A DNA stretch of 64,000 bases, taken from NCBI GenBank assembly GCA_020636315.1, contig JACJYA010000004.1:62001-126000 (forward strand). Direction: 5' to 3'. The notes under the pieces are model-generated. The model ran no database searches and was not told where the DNA came from. It was given only the letters and a program-made list of their open reading frames with translations. The stretch is from Lewinellaceae bacterium. GTDB lineage: Bacteria; Bacteroidota; Bacteroidia; Chitinophagales; Saprospiraceae. The position numbers and the translations under genes were made by a program. The first letter of the stretch is position 1; the number at the start of each line of letters is the position of its first letter. Shown here in pieces: positions 42,891 to 52,009 of this stretch.

Positions 42891-44801
42891 TTATTTTTTT
42901 GAAAAGTGGATATTCAATCCTATTTGGTAATGCCTCCCCGGCAACGGCCGGTTGGCAACGAGTTCGTAATCTTTATTCCAGAGGTTTTCCAACCTGGCGT
43001 ACAGGCGCCCGGAAAAGGCTTTCCACCGCCACTCGCGCGACAAGTGCAAAGCCCCCACCGCAAACCCCGGCAGCCAATCGGAATTATCGGAGAGGGTGTA
43101 GGTGCGCCCCGCCCACTCCTGCCGATAGGCGATGTACCAGCTCCCGCTGCGCCAGGACAGGCTGCCGCTGCCCTGATGCAGCGGGACATAAATGAGCTGT
43201 TTGCCAACAGAGGGGTCCCCAGGATCTTTGGAGCGCTCATTGGTGGACCGCGTGAAGCTGTAACCGGCTTCCAGGCCGACGGCACCGCTCCCCAGTTCCC
43301 GTTCCAGCCTCAGGCGGGCTGCTCCGCCGCGGCTCCAAACCCGCCGGACATTCTCCGGCCGGAACAGGCCGCCTTCCGGCAGCCAGATGATCCAGTCCTG
43401 AACATTATAATTGAAGGCGGAAAGGCGAAAAAGAGCCTCCCAGCGGTTCCAGTCCTTATCTGCTTCGATAAACAAGGATTGATTCCAGCCTTGTTCCGGC
43501 CGAAGGCCGGGGTTGCCGGCATTAGGCCAGTACAGGTCATTAAAGGTTGGCAGCCGGTAATTGCGGGAAGCAGCAAAGCCTGCCTGCAACCCTGTTCTAT
43601 TCCGCCAATGCAGGCTCAGCGAAGGCGTAAAGGGAACAGCACGGCCATTGGCCCATTCCTGCCGGCCGCTGGCTACTGCCTGCCATCTCCCGCCGGTGCT
43701 TTCCCAGCGCAAAGCGGCAAAGGCCGCCCACCTGTCCTGCCGGGGAAAGCCGGAATAGACATCAGAGGAAGCATCCAGATAATTGAACTGTACCCCTGCC
43801 TTGGCATCCAGGCCGGGAAGCAGGCTATGGGTGCCCTCGGCTTCCGCCAGCAGCGACCGCGTCCGGCTGTCAGAAAAGGTATTCGTCAGGGAATCGGAAT
43901 ACAGAAGGCGGTTTTGGGAAGCCGCCACGCGGGTGATCCAACTGCTGCGCGCTCCCGCCCACTGCCAGTCGAGAATACCTCGCAGGAATTCATCCTCCTG
44001 GTGAGCCCGGCCGGACGGCTGCACCCGGCTGGGAGGGATTCCCCGATCGGCCCGGTGCGCCCAGAGGTGAATGCCCAGACGGTGGTTCCCGGGTAGTTCT
44101 ACAGAATTTTCCTGCATCAGGCCCATTTGCCGGGCATGGGCATTGGGCAGGCGTTTTTCCGTTCCGGATAGATCCTTGTAGAGATAATCGTTGTCCGCAG
44201 ACCGGAAGAAAAGCCGGGTGGAACTGGTGAAACCGTTCTTCCCATACCCCAGTTTCAGGCCTTGCCCCCGGCTACCGAAGCTGCCGGCCCCGGCCTGATA
44301 ATCCACTTCGAACCCTTTCTGCTCCTCCAGCCGGCTTCCCAGGTGGATAACGCCGCCAAGCGCGCCGCTACCCCATAGCGAACTTCCCCCTCCCAAAGCC
44401 AGGCGGACATCGTCAAAAAAGAAAAGGGGAAGGATGCTCAGGTCAGCCAGGCCCAGCATGGGGTCCCGGATGGGCACGCCGTTCCACAACACGGCCGTAT
44501 GCCCGGCGGAAGTACCCCGAACCGCCGCTGTGGAAATATTGCCGGCCCCGTAATCCCGCACGTAAACACCGGCCTGGGAACGGAGTGCCTCCGACAAGTT
44601 CTCCGTCTTCAGGAAAGAAAGCTTCAGGCTGTCTGTAATGGATTGTTCCTGGCCCGGTTGCCAGCCCCGCAGGCGCGAAGCGGTGACGGCTACCTCCGGG
44701 AGGTTGATGGTGTCGGGTTGGCCCATAAGGGCCTCTGGCCGTAACAACAGCACAACGAAAAAAAGAAAATAAAGGGGAGAATGACACCCGGAAACAGCCA
44801 T
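42891..44801 (-). CDS. btuB: TonB-dependent cobalamin receptor (BtuB-like)
   Basis: 636 residues. Signal peptide about 1-28 (cut near EALMGQ). A TonB box-like start (PDTINLPEVAVTASRL) and the plug domain (about 45-165) with SEALRSQAGVYVRDYG and GGGSSLWGSGALGGVIHLGS precede a 22-strand barrel ending with a C-terminal aromatic strand, GRHYQIGLNIHFSKK. The length is close to E. coli BtuB. The substrate is assigned from the riboswitch of 44986-45170 in the leader and from the co-transcribed BtuG-like gene. Energy would come from a TonB complex encoded elsewhere; no BtuF/C/D genes lie in the window. Confidence 0.87.
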   Translation of the reverse strand: MAVSGCHSPLYFLFFVVLLLRPEALMGQPDTINLPEVAVTASRLRGWQPGQEQSITDSLKLSFLKTENLSEALRSQAGVYVRDYGAGNISTAAVRGTSAGHTAVLWNGVPIRDPMLGLADLSILPLFFFDDVRLALGGGSSLWGSGALGGVIHLGSRLEEQKGFEVDYQAGAGSFGSRGQGLKLGYGKNGFTSSTRLFFRSADNDYLYKDLSGTEKRLPNAHARQMGLMQENSVELPGNHRLGIHLWAHRADRGIPPSRVQPSGRAHQEDEFLRGILDWQWAGARSSWITRVAASQNRLLYSDSLTNTFSDSRTRSLLAEAEGTHSLLPGLDAKAGVQFNYLDASSDVYSGFPRQDRWAAFAALRWESTGGRWQAVASGRQEWANGRAVPFTPSLSLHWRNRTGLQAGFAASRNYRLPTFNDLYWPNAGNPGLRPEQGWNQSLFIEADKDWNRWEALFRLSAFNYNVQDWIIWLPEGGLFRPENVRRVWSRGGAARLRLERELGSGAVGLEAGYSFTRSTNERSKDPGDPSVGKQLIYVPLHQGSGSLSWRSGSWYIAYRQEWAGRTYTLSDNSDWLPGFAVGALHLSREWRWKAFSGRLYARLENLWNKDYELVANRPLPGRHYQIGLNIHFSKK

Positions 44802-44985
44802 GTAGATGGTTTAGCTGGCACGGGCGGAAAGACAGATGGAAAAGGCCGGTCATAAATTGGGCCTTGCAGGAAGCTGTTATTAGCCAAAAACGGATGCTCC
44901 GGCTTTGGGGTAAACGGCCGGGGTAAAGCTAACCCAACCTGACAATCCATCTTGCCTTTAGCCCGAAGACAATAATGAAACATCC

Positions 44986-45170
44986 GCTCTGGCAGGTCTT
45001 CTGACTCACTCCACCGGGTTGCCGCCTTCCCGAACAAATTCAGTGGCCAATGGCAAACCGGCCGGAACGCCAGGCCGATAACCGGAAAGCGTCCCCCGGA
45101 GCTCACAGCTGCGGGTACAGTCCCTGAATCAGCAGGTAATGCTTACACAGGAGTTCCCTAAAACCAGAGC
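44986..45170 (-). promoter_or_regulatory. Cobalamin riboswitch upstream of btuB
   Basis: On the minus strand the leader contains GCTCTGG at its 5' end and CCAGAGC at its 3' end (closing stem), TTTTAGGGAA, GGGACTGTACCCGCAGCTGT (close to the cobalamin aptamer core), GCCACTGAATTTG, GGGAAGGCGG and AGTCAGAAGACCTGCC, in that order. This is the expected element series of the B12 aptamer. It ends 185 bases before the btuB start. Cobalamin binding would repress btuB-btuG. Confidence 0.9.
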
Positions 45171-45318
45171 AGGAACGAAGGTACAAAAAGTAATGGTTAA
45201 ACCTCACAAATGTGTAAATCCTGACAAAAGTACCCCTCCTTAAGTGACAATACTCACCTTAAAAGTCTTATTGCTACCCTAAATTGCCCGGGGTCAATAA
45301 TTCGTAAAAACACAGATC

Positions 45319-47280
45319 ATGGAAAAAAAGATACTGCTACCCCTCCTTTTTCTGGGGTTATCCTTCCTCTCCTTTTCGCAAACTGAAGAATTCGGCTGTA
45401 AAGACCTATCGCAGATCGCGGCACAGGAACAGCATGCTCAAGAGGCGCTGCTGAACTTCCGCTCTTCTCCGTTTACCGATAACTATGACATCAGCTACCA
45501 GCGGATGGAGTGGGAAGTTGATCCCAGCGTATTCTACATCAAGGGAAAGATAACCACCTACTTCTCCCCAACAAAAGATGGCTTCGACCAATTGAATTTT
45601 GACTTTTCCAACGGCTTACAAGTAAATTCAGTTGAATATCACGGCAACCCGCTGACCGATGTCCTGCTGGTTGACAACCGAATGGTGATCTCCTTCCCCC
45701 AGGCCCTTCCTTTGGGGCAGCTGGATTCCGTAACGGTTGATTACGAAGGCGCACCTCCCGATTCGGGTTTCGGTTCTTTTATCAAATCTTCCCACAGTGG
45801 GCAACCCATCATCTGGACCCTCTCCGAGCCCTATGGCGCCCGGGACTGGTGGCCCTGCAAGCAGGACCTGAATGACAAAATAGATCGGGTTGATATATAC
45901 GTACGGACACCGGCCCAGTATCGCGTGGCCAGCAATGGAGTCCTGGTGAAAGAATACGAAGATGGCGCGGACAAGGTGTATCACTGGCAGCACAACCACC
46001 CCATCGCGGCTTACCTGGTGGCCATTGCTGTGACCAACTACGCGCATTACTCCGACTTCGTCCCGGTTGATGGAGGAGAGCCGATCGAGGTGCTCAATTA
46101 CGTCTTTCCGGAAAACCTCACCAGCTGGCAGAACGCCACCGGGGCCTCCGTCGAGGCCATGCAGCTCTACAACCAGCTTTTCGGCCTTTATCCCTATGCC
46201 GATGAAAAATACGGACACGCACAGTTTGGCTGGGGCGGCGGTATGGAACACCAGACCATGAGCTTCATGGGCGGCTACTCCTACAGTTTACAGGCCCACG
46301 AGCTGGCCCACCAGTGGTTCGGCGACAAGGTGACCTGCGGCAGTTGGGCCGACATCTGGCTCAACGAAGGTTTCGCCACCTACCTGGATGGGTTGAACTA
46401 CGAACACGGCCTGGGCCCCAACCCCGGCCCCAATACCTGGAAGTCCTGGCTGCAGGACCAGATCTCCTCGGTCACCAACCAGATGGGCGGGTCGGTATGG
46501 GTCGATGACACCACTTCGGTCAACCGGATCTTTAATTATCGACTCTCCTACGCTAAAGGAGCAATGCTGCTGCACATGCTGCGGTGGAAACTAGGTGACG
46601 AAGACTTCTTCCAGGCCCTCCGCAACTACCTGAGCGACCCGGCCCTCGCTTATGGTTATGCCTACACCGAAGACCTGAAGCGCCACCTGGAACAACAGAG
46701 CGGCCAGGACCTGGCCGAGTTTTTCAACGACTGGTTCTACGGCCAGGGCTACCCTTCCTACCGCTTCAACTGGTGGCAGGAAGGCAACACAGTCTATGCC
46801 ACTATCGGCCAGGTTACTTCCCACTCATCGGTTGACTTCTTCGAGATGCCGGTGCCCGTCCGCTTCCGGAGTGCCGGCGGCGAGGAGAAGACCATCGTTT
46901 TCGACCATACCGAACAGGGCCAGTTATTCCAGTTCGAAATCCCGTTCGAAATCGAACTGGTGCAGTTTGACCCTGATTACTGGCTGGTGTCCCGTGGCAA
47001 CTTCGTAACTAATAACCAAATCACCGGCGTTTCCAACCCATTGCTGGAACAGGTAAAACTGTTTCCCAACCCGGTGCGCTCTCAGCTGAACATACAGCTT
47101 CCCGAAGCACTATTGCCGGCCCGGGGCCTGATCTTCAGTGAGAACGGCCAACTGGTGCAGCAGCTTACCCTGCACCATGCCAGCCAACAGGCGGATGTCA
47201 GCCAGCTGGCCGGCGGACAATACTACCTGAGGCTGCAAACGACAGGCGGACAAATGACGACGGCTTTCTTTAAAGAGTGA
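45319..47280 (+). CDS. Secreted M1 family aminopeptidase with T9SS sorting domain
   Basis: 653 residues. Signal about 1-20 (cut after SFSQ). Exopeptidase loop GGGMEHQ (306-312) replaces the GAMEN motif; zinc site HELAHQWFG gives H327, E328 (catalytic) and H331, with third ligand E350 in WLNEGFATY. The N-terminal beta domain (about 50-245) and helical part (about 400-490) match M1 peptidases of the gluzincin clan, and a T9SS type A sorting domain (about 570-653, LFPNPVRSQLNI) ends it. It removes N-terminal residues of peptides outside the cell, complementing the carboxypeptidase at 35489. Divergent from btuB. Confidence 0.92.
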   Translation: MEKKILLPLLFLGLSFLSFSQTEEFGCKDLSQIAAQEQHAQEALLNFRSSPFTDNYDISYQRMEWEVDPSVFYIKGKITTYFSPTKDGFDQLNFDFSNGLQVNSVEYHGNPLTDVLLVDNRMVISFPQALPLGQLDSVTVDYEGAPPDSGFGSFIKSSHSGQPIIWTLSEPYGARDWWPCKQDLNDKIDRVDIYVRTPAQYRVASNGVLVKEYEDGADKVYHWQHNHPIAAYLVAIAVTNYAHYSDFVPVDGGEPIEVLNYVFPENLTSWQNATGASVEAMQLYNQLFGLYPYADEKYGHAQFGWGGGMEHQTMSFMGGYSYSLQAHELAHQWFGDKVTCGSWADIWLNEGFATYLDGLNYEHGLGPNPGPNTWKSWLQDQISSVTNQMGGSVWVDDTTSVNRIFNYRLSYAKGAMLLHMLRWKLGDEDFFQALRNYLSDPALAYGYAYTEDLKRHLEQQSGQDLAEFFNDWFYGQGYPSYRFNWWQEGNTVYATIGQVTSHSSVDFFEMPVPVRFRSAGGEEKTIVFDHTEQGQLFQFEIPFEIELVQFDPDYWLVSRGNFVTNNQITGVSNPLLEQVKLFPNPVRSQLNIQLPEALLPARGLIFSENGQLVQQLTLHHASQQADVSQLAGGQYYLRLQTTGGQMTTAFFKE

Positions 47281-47316
47281 AACGCAATTTAAAAGCCGCC
47301 CTTCCTTCTGCCAGCT

Positions 47317-47360
47317 GCCGGTGGCCAACTCGTATTCCCGGGTTGGCCACCGGCCTTTTA
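47317..47360 (+). terminator. Strong terminator after aminopeptidase gene
   Basis: GCCGGTGGCCAAC (47317-47329) pairs perfectly with GTTGGCCACCGGC (47342-47354), followed by CTTTTA. Confidence 0.85.
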
Positions 47361-47624
47361 TCCGTGGCAGATTGCTCTTCGCAACCTTTCTCTTCTAAGT
47401 AGCCCGCCAAATTAAATGGTTCAATTGCTGGATTGTTAAATGGTTGGCAGTCAACGCCCCATTGGAGCAATCCAGCCATTTCAACAATCAAACCATTTTG
47501 CCCATTTACTTACACTTTTACACCCATACACATTTACCCAATCCAAAAGTGCCCAGTTGGGTAACCCTCCCCGTGGAAAAAAAGAATACATTGCGTACCT
47601 TAGATGGCCTAAAGAAAGAACAAA
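47361..47624. other. Word-rich intergenic stretch before FGE-like gene
   Basis: Contains ATGGTTCAATTGCTGGATTG (47415-47434) and imperfect inverted copies near 47468-47500 (CAATCCAGCC, CAATCAAACCATTT), then CACTTTTACACC words. TACCTTAG at 47596-47603 is a possible -7 box, 21 bases before ATG 47625. No gene supported. Confidence 0.45.
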
Positions 47625-48548
47625 ATGAAAGGCCAGTTACACACCTTCCTGCTTTGGGCAGCTTTTTCCTCCCTTCAGGCCCAGTCTTTAGAAATGGTAC
47701 ATATTCCTGGCTCTGAGGCCAGTTTTCAGCTGGCCCATATTCCCGAAGGCACACTGGTGTGGGAAGAAAAGGACGGCGCCACGGCCGAACTGCGGCTCGA
47801 TGCCTTCTGGATTGGCGTACAGGAAGTCACCCACGATGAATTTGTTCTTTTCCAGCACCGGGAGAACGACAGCGACGCCAGCAACCGGACGGACGGTAAT
47901 TTCTCTGCCGATGCCGTCAGCCGCCCTACTCCACCCTATCTGGATTATACCTACGGAATGGGCACTGCCGGCGGTTTTCCGGCGGTGAGCATGACCCAGC
48001 AGGCAGCCCTGCGCTACTGCCGGTGGCTTTATCAGAAAACCGGCCAGTTCTACCGCCTGCCCACAGAAGCGGAGTGGACGTATGCCTGCCTTGCCGGCCA
48101 GAATTGGCAGCCGGAGGAAGGCCAGCTGGAAAAATACGCCTGGTTTTACGACAACAGCTTTGAAAAATACCACAAAGCCGGAGAAAAAGCATCCAACCCC
48201 TGGGGCCTGTACGATATGCTCGGCAACGTTGCCGAATGGACACTGGACTTTTACGAAAAAAATTACCTGGAATCCATCGGCGAGAACAACCAAAACCCCT
48301 GGGTAAAGCCCACCCGCCGCCATTCCCGCACCGTTAAAGGAGGATCTTACGACAGCGATCCCGGGGAGTGCAACTGCCGCGAACGCCAGAAGTCGCAGGC
48401 GCGATGGCAGGCCCGCGACCCACAGATCCCCAAAAGCATCTGGTGGAACACCGATTCGCCCTTTGTGGGCTTCCGCATTGTCCGGCCGGAGCAACAGCCC
48501 CCTCCTGAAGAAGTGGAAAAATTTTTTGAAACCGCCATAAAAGACTAA
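47625..48548 (+). CDS. Exported formylglycine-generating-enzyme-fold protein, probably non-canonical
   Basis: 307 residues. Signal peptide about 1-20 (cut near LQAQS). The FGE/SUMF1 fold is clear: WIGVQEVTHDEFVLFQ, PAVSMTQQAALRYCRWLYQK, YRLPTEAEWTYACLAG, NPWGLYDMLGNVAEWTLDFY, VKGGSYDSDPGECNC and FVGFRIVRP. In active copper FGEs a GGS-x-x-C-x4-C pair binds copper; here the first Cys position is Ser (GGSYDS) and only the second is kept (EC). It is thus likely a structural or differently acting relative, as with GldJ/GldK. It stands first of a set of exported proteins, 5 bases before the oxidoreductase gene. Confidence 0.8.
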   Translation: MKGQLHTFLLWAAFSSLQAQSLEMVHIPGSEASFQLAHIPEGTLVWEEKDGATAELRLDAFWIGVQEVTHDEFVLFQHRENDSDASNRTDGNFSADAVSRPTPPYLDYTYGMGTAGGFPAVSMTQQAALRYCRWLYQKTGQFYRLPTEAEWTYACLAGQNWQPEEGQLEKYAWFYDNSFEKYHKAGEKASNPWGLYDMLGNVAEWTLDFYEKNYLESIGENNQNPWVKPTRRHSRTVKGGSYDSDPGECNCRERQKSQARWQARDPQIPKSIWWNTDSPFVGFRIVRPEQQPPPEEVEKFFETAIKD

Positions 48549-48553
48549 TACCT

Positions 48554-49870
48554 ATGAAAGAACTCAACCGCCGAGAATTCGTCAAAACCGCCGGCGCTGC
48601 CGCCGGCGGCCTGATCCTTGCTCCCTCCATGCTGGCCGCCAGGGCCCACATACAGGGCGATGATGCCATCCGGATAGGGCTGGTCGGCTGTGGCGGGCGC
48701 GGCACCGGAGCAGCCGTTCAGGCCCTGCTTTCCGGGCAGAACGTCCGCCTGGTAGCCATGGCAGATGCTTTCCGCGACCGCCTGGACGACAGCCTGAAAC
48801 AAATAGAGGCTGAGTTGGAAAACAATGAGCTGCCAGCAAGCCGCCTCGACGTCGCCGAAGAGCATAAATTCTCCGGCTTCGAAGGCTACCAGAAAGTGAT
48901 CCCGCTCTGCGATGTGGTTATCCTGGCCACTCCTCCGGGTTTCCGGCCTATACACTTCGAGGCTGCCGTCCGGGCCGGTAAACACATCTTTATGGAAAAG
49001 CCGGTGGCGGTTGACGCGCCGGGAGTTCGGCGGGTATTGAAAGCGGCTGAGGAGGCCAAAAAGAAACAGCTCAATGTGGTGGTGGGCCTGCAGCGCCATT
49101 ATGAAAAAAAATACCTGCGCTGGATGGAAATGCTGCACGAAGGCGTCATCGGCGATATCGTCACCGCCCACGTTTACTGGAACAGCGGCGGCGTATGGGT
49201 GCGCCCGCGCCAGGAAGGCCAGACGGAGATGGAATACCAGATGCGCAACTGGTACTATTTTAACTGGCTCTGCGGCGACCACATCAACGAGCAGCACATC
49301 CACAACCTGGATGTGGGCAACTGGGCCAAGCAGGCTTATCCCGTCAAAGCTCATGGCATGGGCGGCCGCCTGGTGCGCACCGGCAAGGAATACGGGGAGA
49401 TCTTCGACCACCACACCGTAGAATACGAGTTCGCCGACGGAAGCCGCATGTTCAGCCAGTGCCGCCACATGAAGGATACTTACTATCAGGTTACGGAGTC
49501 TTTCCAGGGCACCAACGGCTCGGCGCCTGAACCGGGAGTTATCCAAACGCCCAGCGGTTACGTACTACTGGACCACGATGGCCGCAAAGACCCCAACCCC
49601 TATCAGGTAGAGCACGACCTGCTATTCGACGCCATCGCCAAAGGAGAATACCGCTACGCCGACGCCGAGAATGCGGCCAAAAGCACCATGACCGCCATCA
49701 TGGGCCGAATGGCCACCTATTCGGGCCAACTCATCGAATGGGATGCGGCTCTCAACTCCGAACTCAGCCTGATGCCCGAACGCTATGCCTGGGATGCCGA
49801 ACCTCCGGTACTGCCGGATGAGAACGGCTTGTATCCGGTGGCGGTGCCGGGGGAGACGAAGGTGTTGTGA
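48554..49870 (+). CDS. Tat-exported Gfo/Idh/MocA family oxidoreductase
   Basis: 438 residues. N-terminal twin-arginine signal NRREFVKTAGAAAGGLILAP. Rossmann domain (about 38-165) with IGLVGCGGRGTGAAV for NAD(P) and HIFMEKPVAVDAPGVRRVL, the EKP motif with the catalytic Lys, followed by the C-terminal alpha/beta domain (about 170-400) with the family His residues in DHINEQHIHNLDVGNW. Relatives act on sugars or glycosides, sometimes via 3-keto intermediates, with tightly bound cofactor, which suits life in the periplasm. Five bases after the FGE-like gene, so translationally linked. Confidence 0.9.
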   Translation: MKELNRREFVKTAGAAAGGLILAPSMLAARAHIQGDDAIRIGLVGCGGRGTGAAVQALLSGQNVRLVAMADAFRDRLDDSLKQIEAELENNELPASRLDVAEEHKFSGFEGYQKVIPLCDVVILATPPGFRPIHFEAAVRAGKHIFMEKPVAVDAPGVRRVLKAAEEAKKKQLNVVVGLQRHYEKKYLRWMEMLHEGVIGDIVTAHVYWNSGGVWVRPRQEGQTEMEYQMRNWYYFNWLCGDHINEQHIHNLDVGNWAKQAYPVKAHGMGGRLVRTGKEYGEIFDHHTVEYEFADGSRMFSQCRHMKDTYYQVTESFQGTNGSAPEPGVIQTPSGYVLLDHDGRKDPNPYQVEHDLLFDAIAKGEYRYADAENAAKSTMTAIMGRMATYSGQLIEWDAALNSELSLMPERYAWDAEPPVLPDENGLYPVAVPGETKVL

Positions 49871-49913
49871 AGAGAATAGTGTATCTGTGTATCAGTGTAT
49901 CAGTGTAAGTACC

Positions 49914-49991
49914 TGGACACGATTAGTGAGACACAAAGTGCCATTTAAGGCGCTGGTATTCAATCATTCAGTCATTCATTAATTCAGTCCA
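49914..49991. repeat. 77-bp dispersed repeat, copy B
   Basis: Ungapped match of 49915-49991 to 31085-31161 with about eight differences, shares TTAGTGAGACA and AAAGTGCCATTTAAGG. GTGTATCAGTGTATCAGTGT words precede it. Confidence 0.65.
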
Positions 49992-50056
49992 TATACTTAT
50001 CGGTGTATCAGAGAGCGGTGCAGGAGTGAGGTGGCGCCCCCGTTTTTTTTGCAGGC

Positions 50057-50980
50057 ATGAGAATTTTAACAACCGCAATTTTCCTTTGCTTCTGGTTTCT
50101 GCCGAATGCGCAGGAGAGCCTGAAGCGGTGGGAATTCCGACACCCTCAGATGGGCACTCTGTTTCGCATCGTGCTTTATGAGGAAGACAGCCTGAAGGCT
50201 CAGGCTGCCGCTGTTGCCGCTTTCGCCCGCATCGACAGCCTGAACGCCATGCTGAGCGACTACCGGGCAGACAGCGAGCTCAGCCGGCTCTCCGCCCGGG
50301 CAGGGGATGGACAATGGGTTGCTGTGAGCGGCGAGCTGTGGTTCCTGCTCCAAAGGTCGCGGCAAATAGCCGTGCTCTCCGATGGCGCCTTCGACCCTAC
50401 CATCGGCCCGCTCAGCAAGCTGTGGAGAAAAGCCTTCAGGCAGGGCGAATTCCCGGATACCACAGCGCTAAAGGCCGCACGGGAGAAGGTGGGCATCGAA
50501 CTGTTGCAATTTCATAATTCTCAACAGAAGGCCCGCCTGCTCCTTCCCGGCATGCGCCTCGACCTGGGCGGTATCGCCAAGGGATACGCCGTGGATGAAG
50601 CCATGAGGGTGCTTCGCCGAAATGGGCTGTCCATAGCCCTGGTGGACGGCGGCGGCGACCTGCGGGCCGGCGATCCGCCGCCGGATAAAGCCGGCTGGAA
50701 AGTGGCTGTCGGAAACGACACCATGCTGACAATTGCCCGGCAGGCAGTAGCAACCTCGGGAGACACCTATCGTTTCCTGGAGTGGAACGGGCGCCGGTAC
50801 AGCCACATTATCGACCCGCGCACCGGCCTCGGCGCCACCCACAGCCTGCAGGTAACCGTAATGGGGCCCGACTGCACTACGGCCGATGCTCTGGCCTCCG
50901 CCCTCAGTGTGGAGCCCGGCCTGGAACAAAGGATTAAACAGATCATCCCCAAAGCCAGTATCATCATTAAGGAAAAATAA
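50057..50980 (+). CDS. apbE: FAD:protein FMN transferase (ApbE family)
   Basis: 307 residues. Signal peptide about 1-19 (cut after PNAQ). ApbE motifs: MGTLFRIVLYEEDSLKA, LDLGGIAKGYAVDEAMRVLR, ALVDGGGDLRAG and RYSHIIDPRTGLGATHS with the metal-binding acidic residues, then GPDCTTADALASALS. The enzyme transfers FMN from FAD to a Thr/Ser of exported flavoproteins such as NqrB/C or RnfG. No target motif protein is in the window. Its location between two Tat-exported sugar-type enzymes is unusual and raises the chance of a local flavoprotein target. Confidence 0.92.
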   Translation: MRILTTAIFLCFWFLPNAQESLKRWEFRHPQMGTLFRIVLYEEDSLKAQAAAVAAFARIDSLNAMLSDYRADSELSRLSARAGDGQWVAVSGELWFLLQRSRQIAVLSDGAFDPTIGPLSKLWRKAFRQGEFPDTTALKAAREKVGIELLQFHNSQQKARLLLPGMRLDLGGIAKGYAVDEAMRVLRRNGLSIALVDGGGDLRAGDPPPDKAGWKVAVGNDTMLTIARQAVATSGDTYRFLEWNGRRYSHIIDPRTGLGATHSLQVTVMGPDCTTADALASALSVEPGLEQRIKQIIPKASIIIKEK

Positions 50981-50990
50981 CCTTTCGATT

Positions 50991-51905
50991 ATGAACAGAA
51001 GAACCTTCGTCAAATCAAGCTTAGCGGCATCGGCCGCACTCGCCGGGCCGGCTGCATTGAGCGCCTCCATCCCATCATCCGAAGCGGAGGAGCCTTTTAA
51101 AATGAAATTTGCCACTCACCTGGGCATGTTCAAAGAGCATACCGGCGGCGACCCCGTGCTGCACCTTGAATTCATTCACGACAAAGGGTTCCGCGCCTTC
51201 GAAGACAATGGAATGAAGGACAGGGAGGAAGGCGTACAGCGGAAAATGGGCAAGCTCATGGAGCAACTGGGCATTGAAATGGGTGTTTTTGTCGCCCATA
51301 AGATCTACTGGAACGAACCCAACCTGGCCAACGGAGATAAAAACCTGCGGGAAGAATTCCTGTATCATATCAATGAATCCGTAGAAGTAGCCAAACGGGT
51401 CAACGCCCGGTGGATGACCGTCGTGCCCGGCCACCTGGACCTCCGGCAGGAGATCGGCTATCAGACGGCCCACGTTGTCGAATCCCTAAAGCAGGCCAGC
51501 GCCATCCTGGAACCCCACGGGCTGACGATGGTCCTGGAGCCGCTGAACTTTTACAACCACCCGGGGCTGTTCCTCACCAAAGCCGCCCAGGCCTACCAGA
51601 TCTGCCAAGCCGTTGACAGCCCTGCCTGCAAGATCCTCTTCGACATTTACCACCAGCAGATACAGGAGGGCAACCTCATTCCCAACATCGAAAAAGCCTG
51701 GGACGAGATCGCCTACTTCCAGATCGGCGACAACCCGGGCAGAAATGAGCCGACCACCGGAGAGATCAATTATAAAAATGTCTTCCGGTTCATTCATGAG
51801 AAGGGGTACGACGGCATATTGGGGATGGAACACGGTAATTCGAAGCCGGGGAAAGAAGGGGAAATGGCAGTGGTCGAAGCGTACCGGAAGGTGGATGTGG
51901 AGTGA
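50991..51905 (+). CDS. Tat-exported hydroxypyruvate isomerase-like TIM-barrel protein
   Basis: 304 residues from ATG 50991 (MNRRTFVKSSLAASAALAGP), a twin-arginine signal; the open frame from 50886 would run through the previous gene. The AP-endonuclease-2-type TIM barrel shows TVVPGHLDLRQEIGYQ, LTMVLEPLNFYNHPGLFLTK, ILFDIYHQQIQEGNLI and DGILGMEHGNSKPGKEGE, with the metal-binding Glu, Asp, His and Glu of hydroxypyruvate isomerase and related sugar epimerases. It follows ApbE by 10 bases. A periplasmic role in sugar or keto-acid isomerisation is inferred. Confidence 0.85.
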   Translation: MNRRTFVKSSLAASAALAGPAALSASIPSSEAEEPFKMKFATHLGMFKEHTGGDPVLHLEFIHDKGFRAFEDNGMKDREEGVQRKMGKLMEQLGIEMGVFVAHKIYWNEPNLANGDKNLREEFLYHINESVEVAKRVNARWMTVVPGHLDLRQEIGYQTAHVVESLKQASAILEPHGLTMVLEPLNFYNHPGLFLTKAAQAYQICQAVDSPACKILFDIYHQQIQEGNLIPNIEKAWDEIAYFQIGDNPGRNEPTTGEINYKNVFRFIHEKGYDGILGMEHGNSKPGKEGEMAVVEAYRKVDVE

Positions 51906-52009
51906 GAAAAAGCTGGTATTGATAAAAATCACCCCTCCCGGTTGACCATCGTTAGGCAAAATCAGGGCATGATCGGATACATTGTTACCTGCATTATCAG
52001 GCCTTCATT

